Assembly: GCA_900617975.1 (NCBI GenBank)
Contig: UZAE01012165.1
Span: 1 to 43,654, forward strand
Origin: Rodentolepis nana
Lineage: Eukaryota; Platyhelminthes; Cestoda; Cyclophyllidea; Hymenolepididae
Reading direction: 5' to 3'
Length of the DNA stretch: 43,654 bases
Shown: in pieces, positions 33,082 to 42,918 of the stretch
Position numbering within the stretch: the first letter of the stretch is position 1
Layout of the letters: each line of letters starts with the position of its first letter
The notes under the pieces: generated by a model
Told to the model about the DNA's origin: nothing
What the model saw: the letters and a program-made list of their open reading frames with translations, nothing else
The model's database searches: none
Made by a program: the position numbers and the translations under genes

Positions 33082-33879
33082 TTGGTTAAGAATTGCACCT
33101 GTTAATCCATTTTGACTACCCTCAACAAGCAAGTAAAGGGGATATTGATAAACACCTAGTGGTTGGACATGTCAAATTCATACTGTCAAAATTGAGCCAG
33201 TATGCAAAATATTTATTAAAGACTAAACAATTAGCACAATTCAATTTAGTAAAAAATATATTCTTTAGCGTATTTTGAAGACCTTGCGCAAATATTTGGC
33301 AGATCCACTTTATTTGAGCGATTTTGCATGCGTTTCAAGCTGACTATAGTGTCTAATAGACAATCAATGACTTGGTCTGAAGTGTATTTAAGGATTATGG
33401 AATTTGGAAATCCAATGATATAGAACACACTCGAATTTGGTACTTGTGTGCATTCAATTTGGAAAGCGATAGTACCACTTGTACGGGGACAAAATCAAAT
33501 AAAATTGGCTCCGAGTATTACTTAGGTAGGCCAATCACAGTTATTCTGAAAATAATTCTGTTTTACGCATAGGGTATCACTAACGCTTTATTCTTAGAAA
33601 AAACTTGGTGAAAATTTGTACAAAATATTAAATAGCGGTCATTTGCATGTTGGTAAACCGCAACCATTTATTTTCATAAGAGTATTGAAAGTTAGATTAT
33701 TTCAATTGTCATCCTTCATGCTGAAAAATTGATTTTATTTTCCGAGAAGAATAAAATTGTAAAAATAGTGGAAAAATGGGTATCTAACATTTAAATTTAA
33801 ATGGACAGTGAAACTATTTTCAATACCTGATTTTATGCTTGCTTGCAGTTACATATGCTCAAACATAGACTAGCGATAA
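33082..33879. other. Intergenic, no gene recognised
   Basis: AT-rich sequence; open frames of 60 codons on both strands near 33093-33428 show no motif. A weak resemblance of 33655-33710 (QPFIFIR) to the SFPFIRF exon of L2 is too short to call. Confidence 0.35.
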
Positions 33880-34140
33880 ACAATTCATTTATAAAACTTG
33901 TGGGAAAGAATTTGAGGAAAAATACAAATTGAATGCTCACAATCGGATTTTACAGTGATAAAGAGCCCTTCTAATGCAGAGAATGTGATTAAGTGTTTAG
34001 ATTGAATGAATAATTGGTTCTACTGGAGAAAAACCATATAATTGTGAAAAATGTGAAAAGGCTTTTTTCAAGGAACTTGAAGTTGACAATACATATGCGT
34101 TTTCATACTGGAGAAAACTTAGAAACAAATAACTGAATTA
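33880..34140 (+). pseudogene. Decayed C2H2 zinc-finger fragment
   Basis: Plus-strand relics of the finger array: CGKEFEEKYKLNAHNR (33902-33950), similar to FFTKPELNAHKLVH of copy B. Then, after stops, TGEKPYNCEKCEKAFF (34025-34070), a canonical linker plus Cys pair. A frameshift follows and another HTGEN-type linker appears near 34110. Introns and N-terminal exons were not found. Confidence 0.7.
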
Positions 34141-34679
34141 ATACTTTGAGTTAAATTGATGACAACATCTTTATTTTGTATACTTATAATACTGATATAG
34201 CCATTTATCAAACATTAGCCAGCCTCAACTAAAGTTAGACACATACATTCCAAAGAAAATATTCAAATTTGATTCGTTTGCTTTGTGGCGTTCATTGCAA
34301 CACAATCACAGTTAAGGCGAATAAACCTACAAGCGGTAAGTCATTTGGGTGAGTTTACCATGAAAGCGCATGATTTCAGCAGCCTTATGTCTACATGTGA
34401 GATTAGGAAGACGATTGGCTTGAAAGAGAATTCCACGGTCTAAAAGATTGATGATACTGATGAGAAAGCGTATCAGTTCTGTGAACGTGGGGATGATGCC
34501 TCACGAATACAATGGCCTAATGGGATCCTCGGTTTCATATTGAAGTAATTCATTTTTCATTTGATGTATGTAAAATTGCCTTAAAGCGTAGATCTCCATT
34601 GATTTCTCATGACCTCAAACATATTGGCGACAACTATTCTTTCATAATGTATATAGTTTCTGAAATAAAGTAAACATAT

Positions 34680-34840
34680 AAACTGATTGCTCACAAATTG
34701 ATTTGCCTTGTTGAAAACAATTTGTTTGCAACGAATTTACACAAAAAATGCATCAAACAGTTCAAACAGTTTACATTCGTGCACGTTCAAGGGAGAAACC
34801 ATTCATTCGTGAAATTGGTATAGGATGTTTTTTTCTACTA
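34680..34840 (+). pseudogene. Further decayed C2H2 finger fragment
   Basis: LIAHKL at about 34685-34702 and VYIRARSREKPFIREIG at about 34770-34820 keep the spacing of a finger end, linker and next finger. The His of the finger and the Cys of the next one are replaced by Arg. Low information content, so only tentative. Confidence 0.4.
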
Positions 34841-35342
34841 GTTTTTTAGTTATTCTATAAGTATTTAAGCATAATTCAAAAAAATTTGCTTCAAATGATA
34901 TTCGAATTTGAATTCCATTTTAAGGGAGGAAACGTTATCAGAAAATACATAAATATTAAAGAAGAAACAGGCAAAATATCGAGCAATACAATTTGAAACT
35001 CAGGCTTTTAGGGCTTTAAACAAATGAGTTCCACTGAAATTAAATGTCAAAATGCAAAGTGGAAATGTCTTCTTTTATTTATACAATTCCACACAACTCA
35101 AACTTCGTTTTCTTAATTTCAAGCTGATAATTTTTTTCAACAGATGACAGAATGAAGCAAATATAATGTACCACCCTTTACCAAAAAAATACCATTGGAC
35201 AAAGAAAAACAATCAATAATTCATCGAGGTTAAGCGTTAAAAATCAGCTAGAACTAAATATGATATTACAAAGATTACATCTGTAAGGTTTTTTATAAGT
35301 ATGCAAAACCAAATGTGTTTTCATATTGTGTTTAGTTAAAAT

Positions 35343-35520
35343 AACTTGTTGCGTTCTTTACATGTGCATTTTTCTCCTGAATGTGTGCGCATATGTACAC
35401 GTAAAACATCTTTAAGTTTTAATACTACTTTTATGTTTCCACATTCGAAGGGCCTTTCTACACTATGGGAACGCAAATGTCCAGTCAAAAAATTCATCAG
35501 AGGAACCATGTTTGGTTGGA
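35343..35520 (-). pseudogene. Decayed C2H2 zinc-finger fragment, antisense
   Basis: On the minus strand one open frame reads FLTGHLRSH, the linker SVERPFEC, then VLRVHMRTH and the linker SGEKCTC. That is two H-x3-H pairs and two linkers at the correct spacing. The second Cys of the complete finger is missing (CGNI). The orientation is opposite to zinc-finger copies A and B, so it comes from another locus or from an inversion. Confidence 0.7.
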
Positions 35521-35992
35521 AGGTTGTTGGCCATATTGCAATTTAACTTGTTCAAGTGAGCTAAAATTAGACGACAAAGTGAGTAACAAACACTTTCAAA
35601 ACCATTTTCATAGTTGGCATCTGTTTGGCTTACAGCATTATATATATATGATGGAACATGCAAATCATATGAAGACCGTGTGTCTGGTTTTGCATCAGAT
35701 GTCACTCAAATGCCAAATTCCACTTCAAAATCTTGCAATAATCAACGCTTCATCTCTATTGAATCTGACAAAGTCTTTTAAGATATATGACTTTCAAAGA
35801 GGTGCTAATTGGTTCATGCTGACATTTTATTTTTATAAAATCAATAATGGTAGAGATTGGGCTTATCTAATTCTCAAAAGTAGCGCAATTGTTGGAAAAC
35901 ATAAATTTATAACTTTCAGAACCATTATATGCGAAGCAAAGTACAACAACTTCTTCAAATATGACATTTTACAAGTGGTAGCTTTATTATGA
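35465..35992 (+). other. Unassigned 175-codon open frame
   Basis: One of the longest open frames in the window, but it begins antisense to the finger fragment just described and has no recognisable domain, signal peptide or paralogue. Its composition is ordinary for the region. It may be a chance frame opposite old coding sequence. Confidence 0.2.
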
Positions 35993-36229
35993 AATTATGT
36001 TCAAAGTTGGTGCCCAACTTGCATCTCATTAGAATCAGGCGTTTGCAAAGTACACTAACATGAATAATTGTCAAATGCTTTCTGACTGTTGTTTCACATC
36101 GAGTATGAAAAGCGAAGTATATGCGTTTGCCTTTGCCAAGCCAAACATTTAACCACATATGAAATGGAAGTTGAGAAATGGAACTGATTTTAAAGGTTTC
36201 ATGGAAACTTTCAATTTAATGAAGTGATG

Positions 36230-36305
36230 ACTCACTCTTCTGTTCTCCCTTACCACTTTTGCCACCATTTATGATAAGTAGCATAAAGCCCGCCGCTTAA
36301 AGCGA
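36230..36305 (+). mobile_element. Short LINE 3' terminus
   Basis: ATGATAAGTAGCATAAAGCC at about 36270 matches the 3' terminus of the LINE family (ATGATAAATATCATAAAGCC, in reverse at 42.05 kb). A CCACC-type run lies just before it. Only the last tens of bases are recognisable. Confidence 0.5.
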
Positions 36306-36319
36306 AAACTAACTCAAAA

Positions 36320-36470
36320 ATATGTTCCATGCAATGCGTGTTTTCTTTATGGCCTGAGCTATAGCTAAGCCAGTTCTTGGCGTCTAACCAGATGTAGGAG
36401 TATCTGCCACAGAGATTTCTGAGTCAGTCAGGCTTTACTAGTGTAGCCATCTGCCACAAGCAAGCATATA
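36320..36470 (+). repeat. Dispersed repeat R1, copy c
   Basis: Same orientation as copy a. It contains GAGCTATAGCTAAGCCAGTT, CAGATGTAGGAGTATCTGCC and GAGATTTCTGAGTCAGTCAG, and ends ACTAGTGTAGCCATCTGCCA. It follows a LINE 3' terminus by a few tens of bases. Confidence 0.78.
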
Positions 36471-37129
36471 ACTACAAATTGTTTTTCTAAATACATCGCT
36501 ATTTCAATCTAAAATAAATTATGCAATTTAGCAACTTTATGGAGAAATTTAAGTTTAGTGCTTTGTTAACCGTGAGAAATGTGGAAATGTGAAAATCAGC
36601 ACTACAGATTTTCAAAATGTGGGTCGAAATGCCGGGGATTTAGTCCAGCGTACTAAGAGCAGGGGTAAATGGGAAAGCGAAGTTGTATCTCGATTCTATC
36701 GAAGAAAAGACACTTCCCTTTTTATGACATCGACTTCTGATTTGAGATTTTCAAGTTGATCGCAATAAAACATTGCCGAAAATGCTTCATACGTGCCATA
36801 GAGTTTCAACCATCTTTGCGCACATCAAGATACGACTTCTAAATGTGATTTTTTTATTTTGAATTTAATTCTCATTTTCTACTAAATTTTATTAGTAGTA
36901 ATAACATTTATTTATACATTATATCATTTGACGACAGGCAAAATATAAATATAATATTGTCAATAAACGTCATTAATTAGACATTTTTCTCCGGCCATAG
37001 CATTTGCAAGAAATCTCTGGGAATTCCAATAAAAATTTGGCGTTGAAATCGTTCCAAATGTACAAACTTGTTTAAAAAAAATAATTTGGATACCGAAATA
37101 CACTTGATTTTAATTTTTTAACGCGCTTC
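36471..37129. other. Intergenic, no gene recognised
   Basis: AT-rich sequence between repeat R1 and the zinc-finger duplication; no motif seen. Confidence 0.4.
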
Positions 37130-39850
37130 ATGCGTAATTTCAAGTTGAACTTGATTTAAATGTAAATAGAGACTAAATAAAGAAGTTAAAGCGTAATTTC
37201 CTATTCGAAAATAATTGAAAATATCTAATAATATTACGATAAATGCATTCTAGATCTTCGATCATATAAATTGTAATCGGGATGAAGGCAGTTCATTCAA
37301 TTTGCCAATAGCTTCATTTATTCACAGAATTTGGAGCAACTGATATCGACTTTTCTTTAAAACGGGCTTTTCAAAGTTTTGCAAAATAAATGGCAGAAGG
37401 CAATAAGCCAAATGACGGATCGGAGACGAAACCGCAATCTTCCCCTTCCGATACAGCGACATCTATTAGTATTTTAAGGGAATTATTTACAAATTATTTA
37501 AGAGGCAAGTCATATTTATAATTTGTTTTCCCAAATTAAAAACCAACTTCTCATTTTATAAACTCAAATGCAGCCTACGGCGATATGTACCTCTCGCGTT
37601 CGGAAGTCGGACACCAGCAACTGGAAGTGATGTCTGACTGTGAGTTTTCTTGTTTGTTCGATTAAATTCCGACTATAATAATTCGTTCGAGTTAACGCAT
37701 TTCTGTGGATTTAATCTCATAAAATATATTATTTTCACTATTTAGATGATTTTTTACCAATATTAGTTGGTAACCTTTTGAATTTGCGTGAAATGCAACA
37801 ATTGACACCTAGGTTCTCCACCACAAACATCTCTCGAAATTATGTGCAATTTTTACCTCAAAATGTGAGCTCAAATTTCACTAACCCTCGGTAAGTCACT
37901 ATTTTTGAAAATATGAATATATTAAACTCGATGATTAGGGTTAAGTTTTAAAAGAATGAGAAAAGTACGATTTTTGATTATCTGTGGCGTTAGTTTAACA
38001 GAAATTTTTATTCATGAGATGACGGTTTGTTTACTTGTAATATGCTAAATTCGGCTAATTGCATCATTTTACAGATTAAAAGCTATTTGCTCCCATGAGA
38101 TTTTACTTCCTTTCAATAGAGATTGTGGTGTTGTGTCTAGATGGTGGCATCAGTCAAATGCTTTCGAGGAGGAAAATAGGACTCACCGTCAAACTGACGA
38201 TTCTTCATTGACCAACTCTGCCGCCGAGATTCCAATTCACTTCCATTCAGTTCATGAAGTGAATACGAATTCGGCAACTTCCTTTGGTAAGCTAGTTCGC
38301 AATCGTATCGTTTCACACAATCATTTTAAATTAAATTATCGCTGAAATTTTTGTAATCAGGTCCATATCTAAACTTCCATAGCTAAAAATTAATTGCTCA
38401 TTAAATATTGGGAATTTCGATATGACGTTTATTTATGCTAATTTGCTTTTCAAACGCTTGATTTCGCTGAGATCAAAACTGAACACAAACTTCAAGAGGG
38501 ATTTACTAATAGTGCTCTGAGTTGTAGAGTACTATATTTGAACTGTTTGCTGTACTTTGTTTCGCATATAATTGTTTTGAAATGTATTCAATGAAACGCG
38601 TCCATGTTCTCGAAAATTTTTGAGTTTGCTGAGCCAGATTCAAGTTATATTTATCAATTTTTTTATTTCGATTTGTTCCTCATTGACATACTTATATCTT
38701 CAAAGATTTTTTTTCCGCTTCAAATTGCTGAAACAAGGATTATTGAGAATTTTCAAAGTGGTATTTGGTATTTGAGAGACATCTGATGCTTACTCAGAAA
38801 CATGATTTTCCTATGATTTGCCTATTCCATCTTAAATATATACTGCTATAATTTAAACAGCCACAGAAGACGTTGAATGATCCTGTTAATCACTTCTTTG
38901 TTGTAATTTTAGCTCTTCATTCCAATGTGGTCAATAACCTTCGAAATAAATGTATGCTTGCTAATGAGGTTGAAGAAAACTTCGCGAAAGTGAGTAAAGA
39001 AACCACAAATGAAGAAAATCGTTTCAATTGTGATGTATGCAAAACAAAATTTAGTCATCGAAGCCGATTGGACGCTCACAAACTCAGACATAGTGGCGAA
39101 AAACCATTTGAGTGTGCTACTTGTGGAAATCGATTTTTTACGAAACCTGAACTGAATGCTCACAAACTGGTTCACAGTGATGACAAACCGTACAAATGCA
39201 GCAAATGTGGAAAAAGATTTAAACGTCGTTCATATTTAACTAGCCATATGCATATCCATAGTGAAGAAAGGCCCCACAAATGTGAAATATGCAAACAAGC
39301 TTTCAAAAAGAAATATTATTTGACTCGACATATGCATTCCCACACTGGAGAAAAACCGTACACATGTGGTGAATGTAAAAAGGGATTTACAGATAAAACA
39401 GCTTTGAATACACACGTCCGCGTACACACAGGTGAAAGGCCATACAGATGCAAAGTATGCAGAATGAGGTTTAAGCAGCAAATGCACTTGACAAGACACA
39501 TGCGTTGCCATAATCGAGATGAATCACTTAAATGCAGTGTATGCGGAATGCGTTTTACAAATATGCTTGATTGGGGTTTACACGATGAGACGCATACTAC
39601 TGAAAATCAATAGAGTTTTGAAACTTATGAACCGATGTGCTTGGAAAGATTTTGTTTAATGTGGCGCCAATAGCTCCATTCAGGAGAAATATAATTCAGA
39701 AACGAAAATTGCGGATGCAATATCTTCCAAAATCGAAATTTTGACGCTCAAAAGTGGACACATAATGAACAACGATCTCTTCGAGTTAATAGAAATGTTA
39801 CTAGAATTTACAGCAAATCCCATTAGAATCTTCCTTATGAGGCCACTTCC
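37130..39850 (+). repeat. Segmental duplication, zinc-finger unit B
   Basis: Partner of 21520-24390. Both flanks of the gene are conserved, including a 5' block with TCGGGATGAAGG and TTCATTTATTCACAGAATTTG-like sequence just before the first exon and the 3' ATGTGGCGCCAA block. The duplication therefore included promoter and 3' UTR. Confidence 0.85.
37390..39613 (+). CDS. C2H2 zinc-finger protein, copy B (intact, seven fingers)
   Basis: Exons 37390-37504, 37574-37639, 37746-37890, 38120-38286, 38913-39613. They total 1194 nt, 397 residues plus stop, with frame kept at all four junctions. The start ATG has context AAATGG. Residues 1 to about 200 are polar, Ser/Thr-rich and without a known domain. 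From about residue 202 to 393 lie seven tandem C2H2 fingers, all with both Cys and both His. Most linkers are near-canonical (SGEKPF, TGEKPY, TGERPY, SEERPH). The last two fingers are joined by NRDESL. It is presumably a sequence-specific nuclear DNA-binding protein; the target is unknown. Intron 1 is GC-AG (AGAG|GCAAGT). The exon-2 donor lies 3 nt later than in copy A, keeping phase. Compared with A, exon 4 lacks 11 codons holding the Cys pair of an extra finger. Introns grow 5' to 3': 69, 106, 229, 626 nt. Confidence 0.88.
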
Positions 39851-42010
39851 AGTCGTGAAAATGCGTTTGATGCTCATCTGAACAGGAAACCATAACGAAA
39901 CACAAGCGATCCCATATTTTGCAGAAATACATCCCATTTGTAAGCTATGATTTAGAAGATTTTAACGCAACAGTAATGATTTTCGTATTTCAGTTCTTAT
40001 AATTGTAACTTAAGAAAAGGCATACCTATTTAATACTTACTCATTTTCAATTATTAGACATTATTGCAATGAAAAAAGTCGAAAAAACAACAGCAAGTAT
40101 AAGTTTAAACTCTAGGATAATAATCTCTTTTGTTTTCTTTAAATAACATACCAGATAATCCACATTTTATGCTGAAGCGATCAGTATTTAAATCTTCTTA
40201 GAATGGAGCTATCAGTCAGCATGTGAGGAATTCTTGCTTGTTTGCCAAAATCATTCGCACTGAACGAGATTTGCCATGTCTGATTTTTGACTGATTGCTA
40301 TTTTGAATTGAAAGACATGCTAACCTGCCTAACATTTATGGTGATTGGTAATAGAAATTTGTTCAATAAAGGAAGGGGGGGTTAAATAACTGATATATTT
40401 TATATTAGAATGCGTTAAATGATGTTCTTCGTACTTGTTCTAGCTTTGATGCCCATAAATGTTATTTTTAGAGAATCCCAAGCAAATCTCAATAAAAAAA
40501 TAAATAGATTTAGTCATGTTTTAATCATCTCACTCAATAAATTTGTCTACGAGTTGTGCTTAAGATAGAAAATCTTTTGAAAATATGCGAAATTTAATAT
40601 TTTACCAGTTAGTAGTTAACATATATGGATACTGATCTGGCTTAAATTATTTGAATACTTGATTGAAAGAATTCCCAGTAAAAACGAATTTTTAGTCCAG
40701 AAACCGTTATTTGCCCGAAATATTATTAAGAACAATATCAAAGTATTCTAAAATACGATTGTAAAGAGGATATGTAGAGCATAAACGGAAAATTACAACT
40801 GAAATACTTACAACATGATTCAACAATCCATAGCATGCGCAACGTGGAACATTAGTCCACTTTTAATGCCCAGTATAATTCTTCCTGTATCTTTGAATTC
40901 GTTCACATGCTAGCCTACATATCACAAATAGTATTCTGTAGCAAAGGTTTTTTTCATCAAAGTGAAGGAATTCGAATTGATTGATAGGGGTTTTACTAGA
41001 TAGTGACAAATGTTGAAGCCTTCTCACATGCAAATGAAACATTTGCATTAAATTATATTAGTGTGATATATTTTTAGGGCACATCCATGTTGCCATTAAG
41101 TTACTTCATTACCAATCGTTATATAGATAACGTTTATATAACAATCCATGACATCACAAAATAAGATCAACTTATTGACCATTGTTTCAGTGTTTCATGC
41201 AAAGGTTTTTGGTCCAAACTTTTATATTCAAGCTCGTTAATGTAGGTAAGAAATATCTCAATGTTAGAGATAATAGCACCACAGGCTATAATCGTTTGTA
41301 GTCATATTTTTTTATGATTCTTACAATCAATATTCTTTGTTGGCTATTATATTTAATCCTATCTGAAGGTATCGTTTTCATTTACCGTTTTTTTTAAATG
41401 GAAAGAACGACATGTCATATGAATGGACGTTTGTTTTACTGATAAATGTGAGATAATTTTTTTAAATTATTTGATTACCTAATTTTGAAATCGATATTAT
41501 AATTGATATTATTAAAAAATTTTTACTTCGTCTCCTATTTTAGACAAACGATTCCATGCATATGTTACCTAAGGAGCCATAGTAAGTACGAAATAATAAT
41601 TAATGTAAATGTACTGAAATCCGTTTCCATTTCGAGATTCGATCCAACATATTGAAATAAGTAAGTAACAAAAAATTGAATTTATCGAAAACTATATTAT
41701 TTTAAAAATCACACAAACAAAAACGCTTGCATGAGAAGAAAAGTGTCATAAAGAAACCAAAATGAATTATTGGAATTTATAGAATTCGGCCTCAAAATGA
41801 AAGTATACAGCATATCTTGATGTTGATCTGAATTGATAGATTTGAATATAAAGTTGGAAACAAAATTGAAAAGTATAATATTAGTGCCTCGTAAATCCTG
41901 ACTTTACTATTGGGCATATTATAATAATCTATAAAGCGAGTTTTGAGATAAATTTGTACTCATTCCAGCACATGTTAAAATAAATATATTTCAGTTACTA
42001 TTTAAAAAGT
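39851..42010. other. Gene-poor region
   Basis: AT-rich sequence downstream of the zinc-finger gene. Open frames on the minus strand at 39680-39937 (overlapping the 3' flank) and 40863-41048 show no motif. No repeat shared with the rest of the window was recognised. Confidence 0.45.
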
Positions 42011-42918
42011 GAAAAATTTATTTATTTATTTATTTCAAATGGCAGGCTTTATGATATTTATCATTAGCCCTTAATCTTTGACTTCAGCTTCCCCCCAAGA
42101 AGGGGGGTGGGGTACATTTATAGCAGTTAATTAATACCAATTCATTAGCTGTCTTCTTGCTTCCTAGTATCTTTGGCTTTCCGTGCTTGTCTTTAGGGCT
42201 AAACACCGAATCAGGTGAGTCTTATCCATTTCCTCCTGTAGGTTACATAGAGGTCATGTGGGTTGAGTGTATAATCCCAATCTGTGAAGGTGTTTTGGCA
42301 AGCAATCGTGTCCGGTACGTAGTCTAAACTCAGCAACGGCTTCGATTCTTGGCCAGTCGGGTATGTCGGAGATTGCCACTGCCAATGTTTCTCCTTTGTT
42401 CGAGCTTTAATTTCGTTGCCCATGAGGTCTGGAATTCTCCCCTGATTAAGGCCTTCATTGTGTGAAAAGACATCGGCCGATCCATGCATTGCAAAATCGT
42501 TGTCCCCTTCTTAGCAAGTGTGTCAACTACATCAAAGTCTGCTAATGGGTTCATGGGGAGAGAGAGGCTTTTTGGTTTGTCATCAATTTGTAATGCTTTC
42601 TTCAGTTCTATGGCTTTCTGCATTAGACCAGATTGCGTTTTCAGGTGTCTTGGACTATTCTCATAGGTGCTGAAGAACTTGTCCATGGGAATGCGCAGTA
42701 GCTTCTCCAACAGGATCAAGGCCTTTCCTTTGATAAGAGAACCTATTGTGGTGCTTCCTGTAACTTGGTGCATTGCATCAATGGGTGATGATTTTATCCC
42801 TCCAGTAATTAGTCGTAATGCTTGGTTGTGTGCCTTCTCGAGTGGTTTGAGAGTCACCTCTGTGGCTGTAATGAGTGGCTCACAGCAGTACAAAATTATT
42901 GGCTTAATAAACATCTAG
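42011..42918 (-). mobile_element. LINE copy, 3' portion, minus strand
   Basis: On the minus strand the 3' end is at the left, with a TTTATTTATTTATTT run (an AAATA-type tail) at 42017-42035. Then comes the terminal hairpin ATGATATTTATCAT and a 3' UTR with a G-rich CCCCCC/GGGGGG stem near 42091-42112. Coding sequence follows up to about 42914. It directly abuts, at 42915-42920, the 5' end of a plus-strand copy of the same family. Confidence 0.88.
42184..42914 (-). pseudogene. LINE ORF2 C-terminal part with RNase H deletion
   Basis: The frame 42914-42330 is open for 194 codons. It covers the end of the RT region (MFIKPIILYCCEPLITATE, then QALRLITGG) and QKAIELKKALQIDDKPK, then jumps from ADFDVV to DTLAKKGTTILQ at about 42525. 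In the 30-kb copy these points are about 410 nt apart and enclose FTDGS and most of the RNase H core. The jump keeps the frame. Near 42370 the frame shifts; the continuing reading is DWPRIEAVAEFRLRTGH and later PLCNLQEEMDKTHLIRC. The first Cys codon of the knuckle has become TGA. The copy is therefore not autonomous. Confidence 0.85.

Noticed and set aside
33060..33125. tRNA-like stretch (TGGCTCAGTTGGTTAAG, a good A-box, followed by CTGTTAA as in an Asn anticodon loop)
   Set aside because: The D-arm and anticodon stems do not pair, no B-box (GGTTCGA-type) follows at the right distance, and the stretch lies in the end of an open segment.
39236..39511. Minus-strand frames opposite the zinc-finger array, also at 23766-24231
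   Set aside because: Antisense shadows of the repetitive finger coding sequence, as the Cys- and His-rich plus frame fully explains them.
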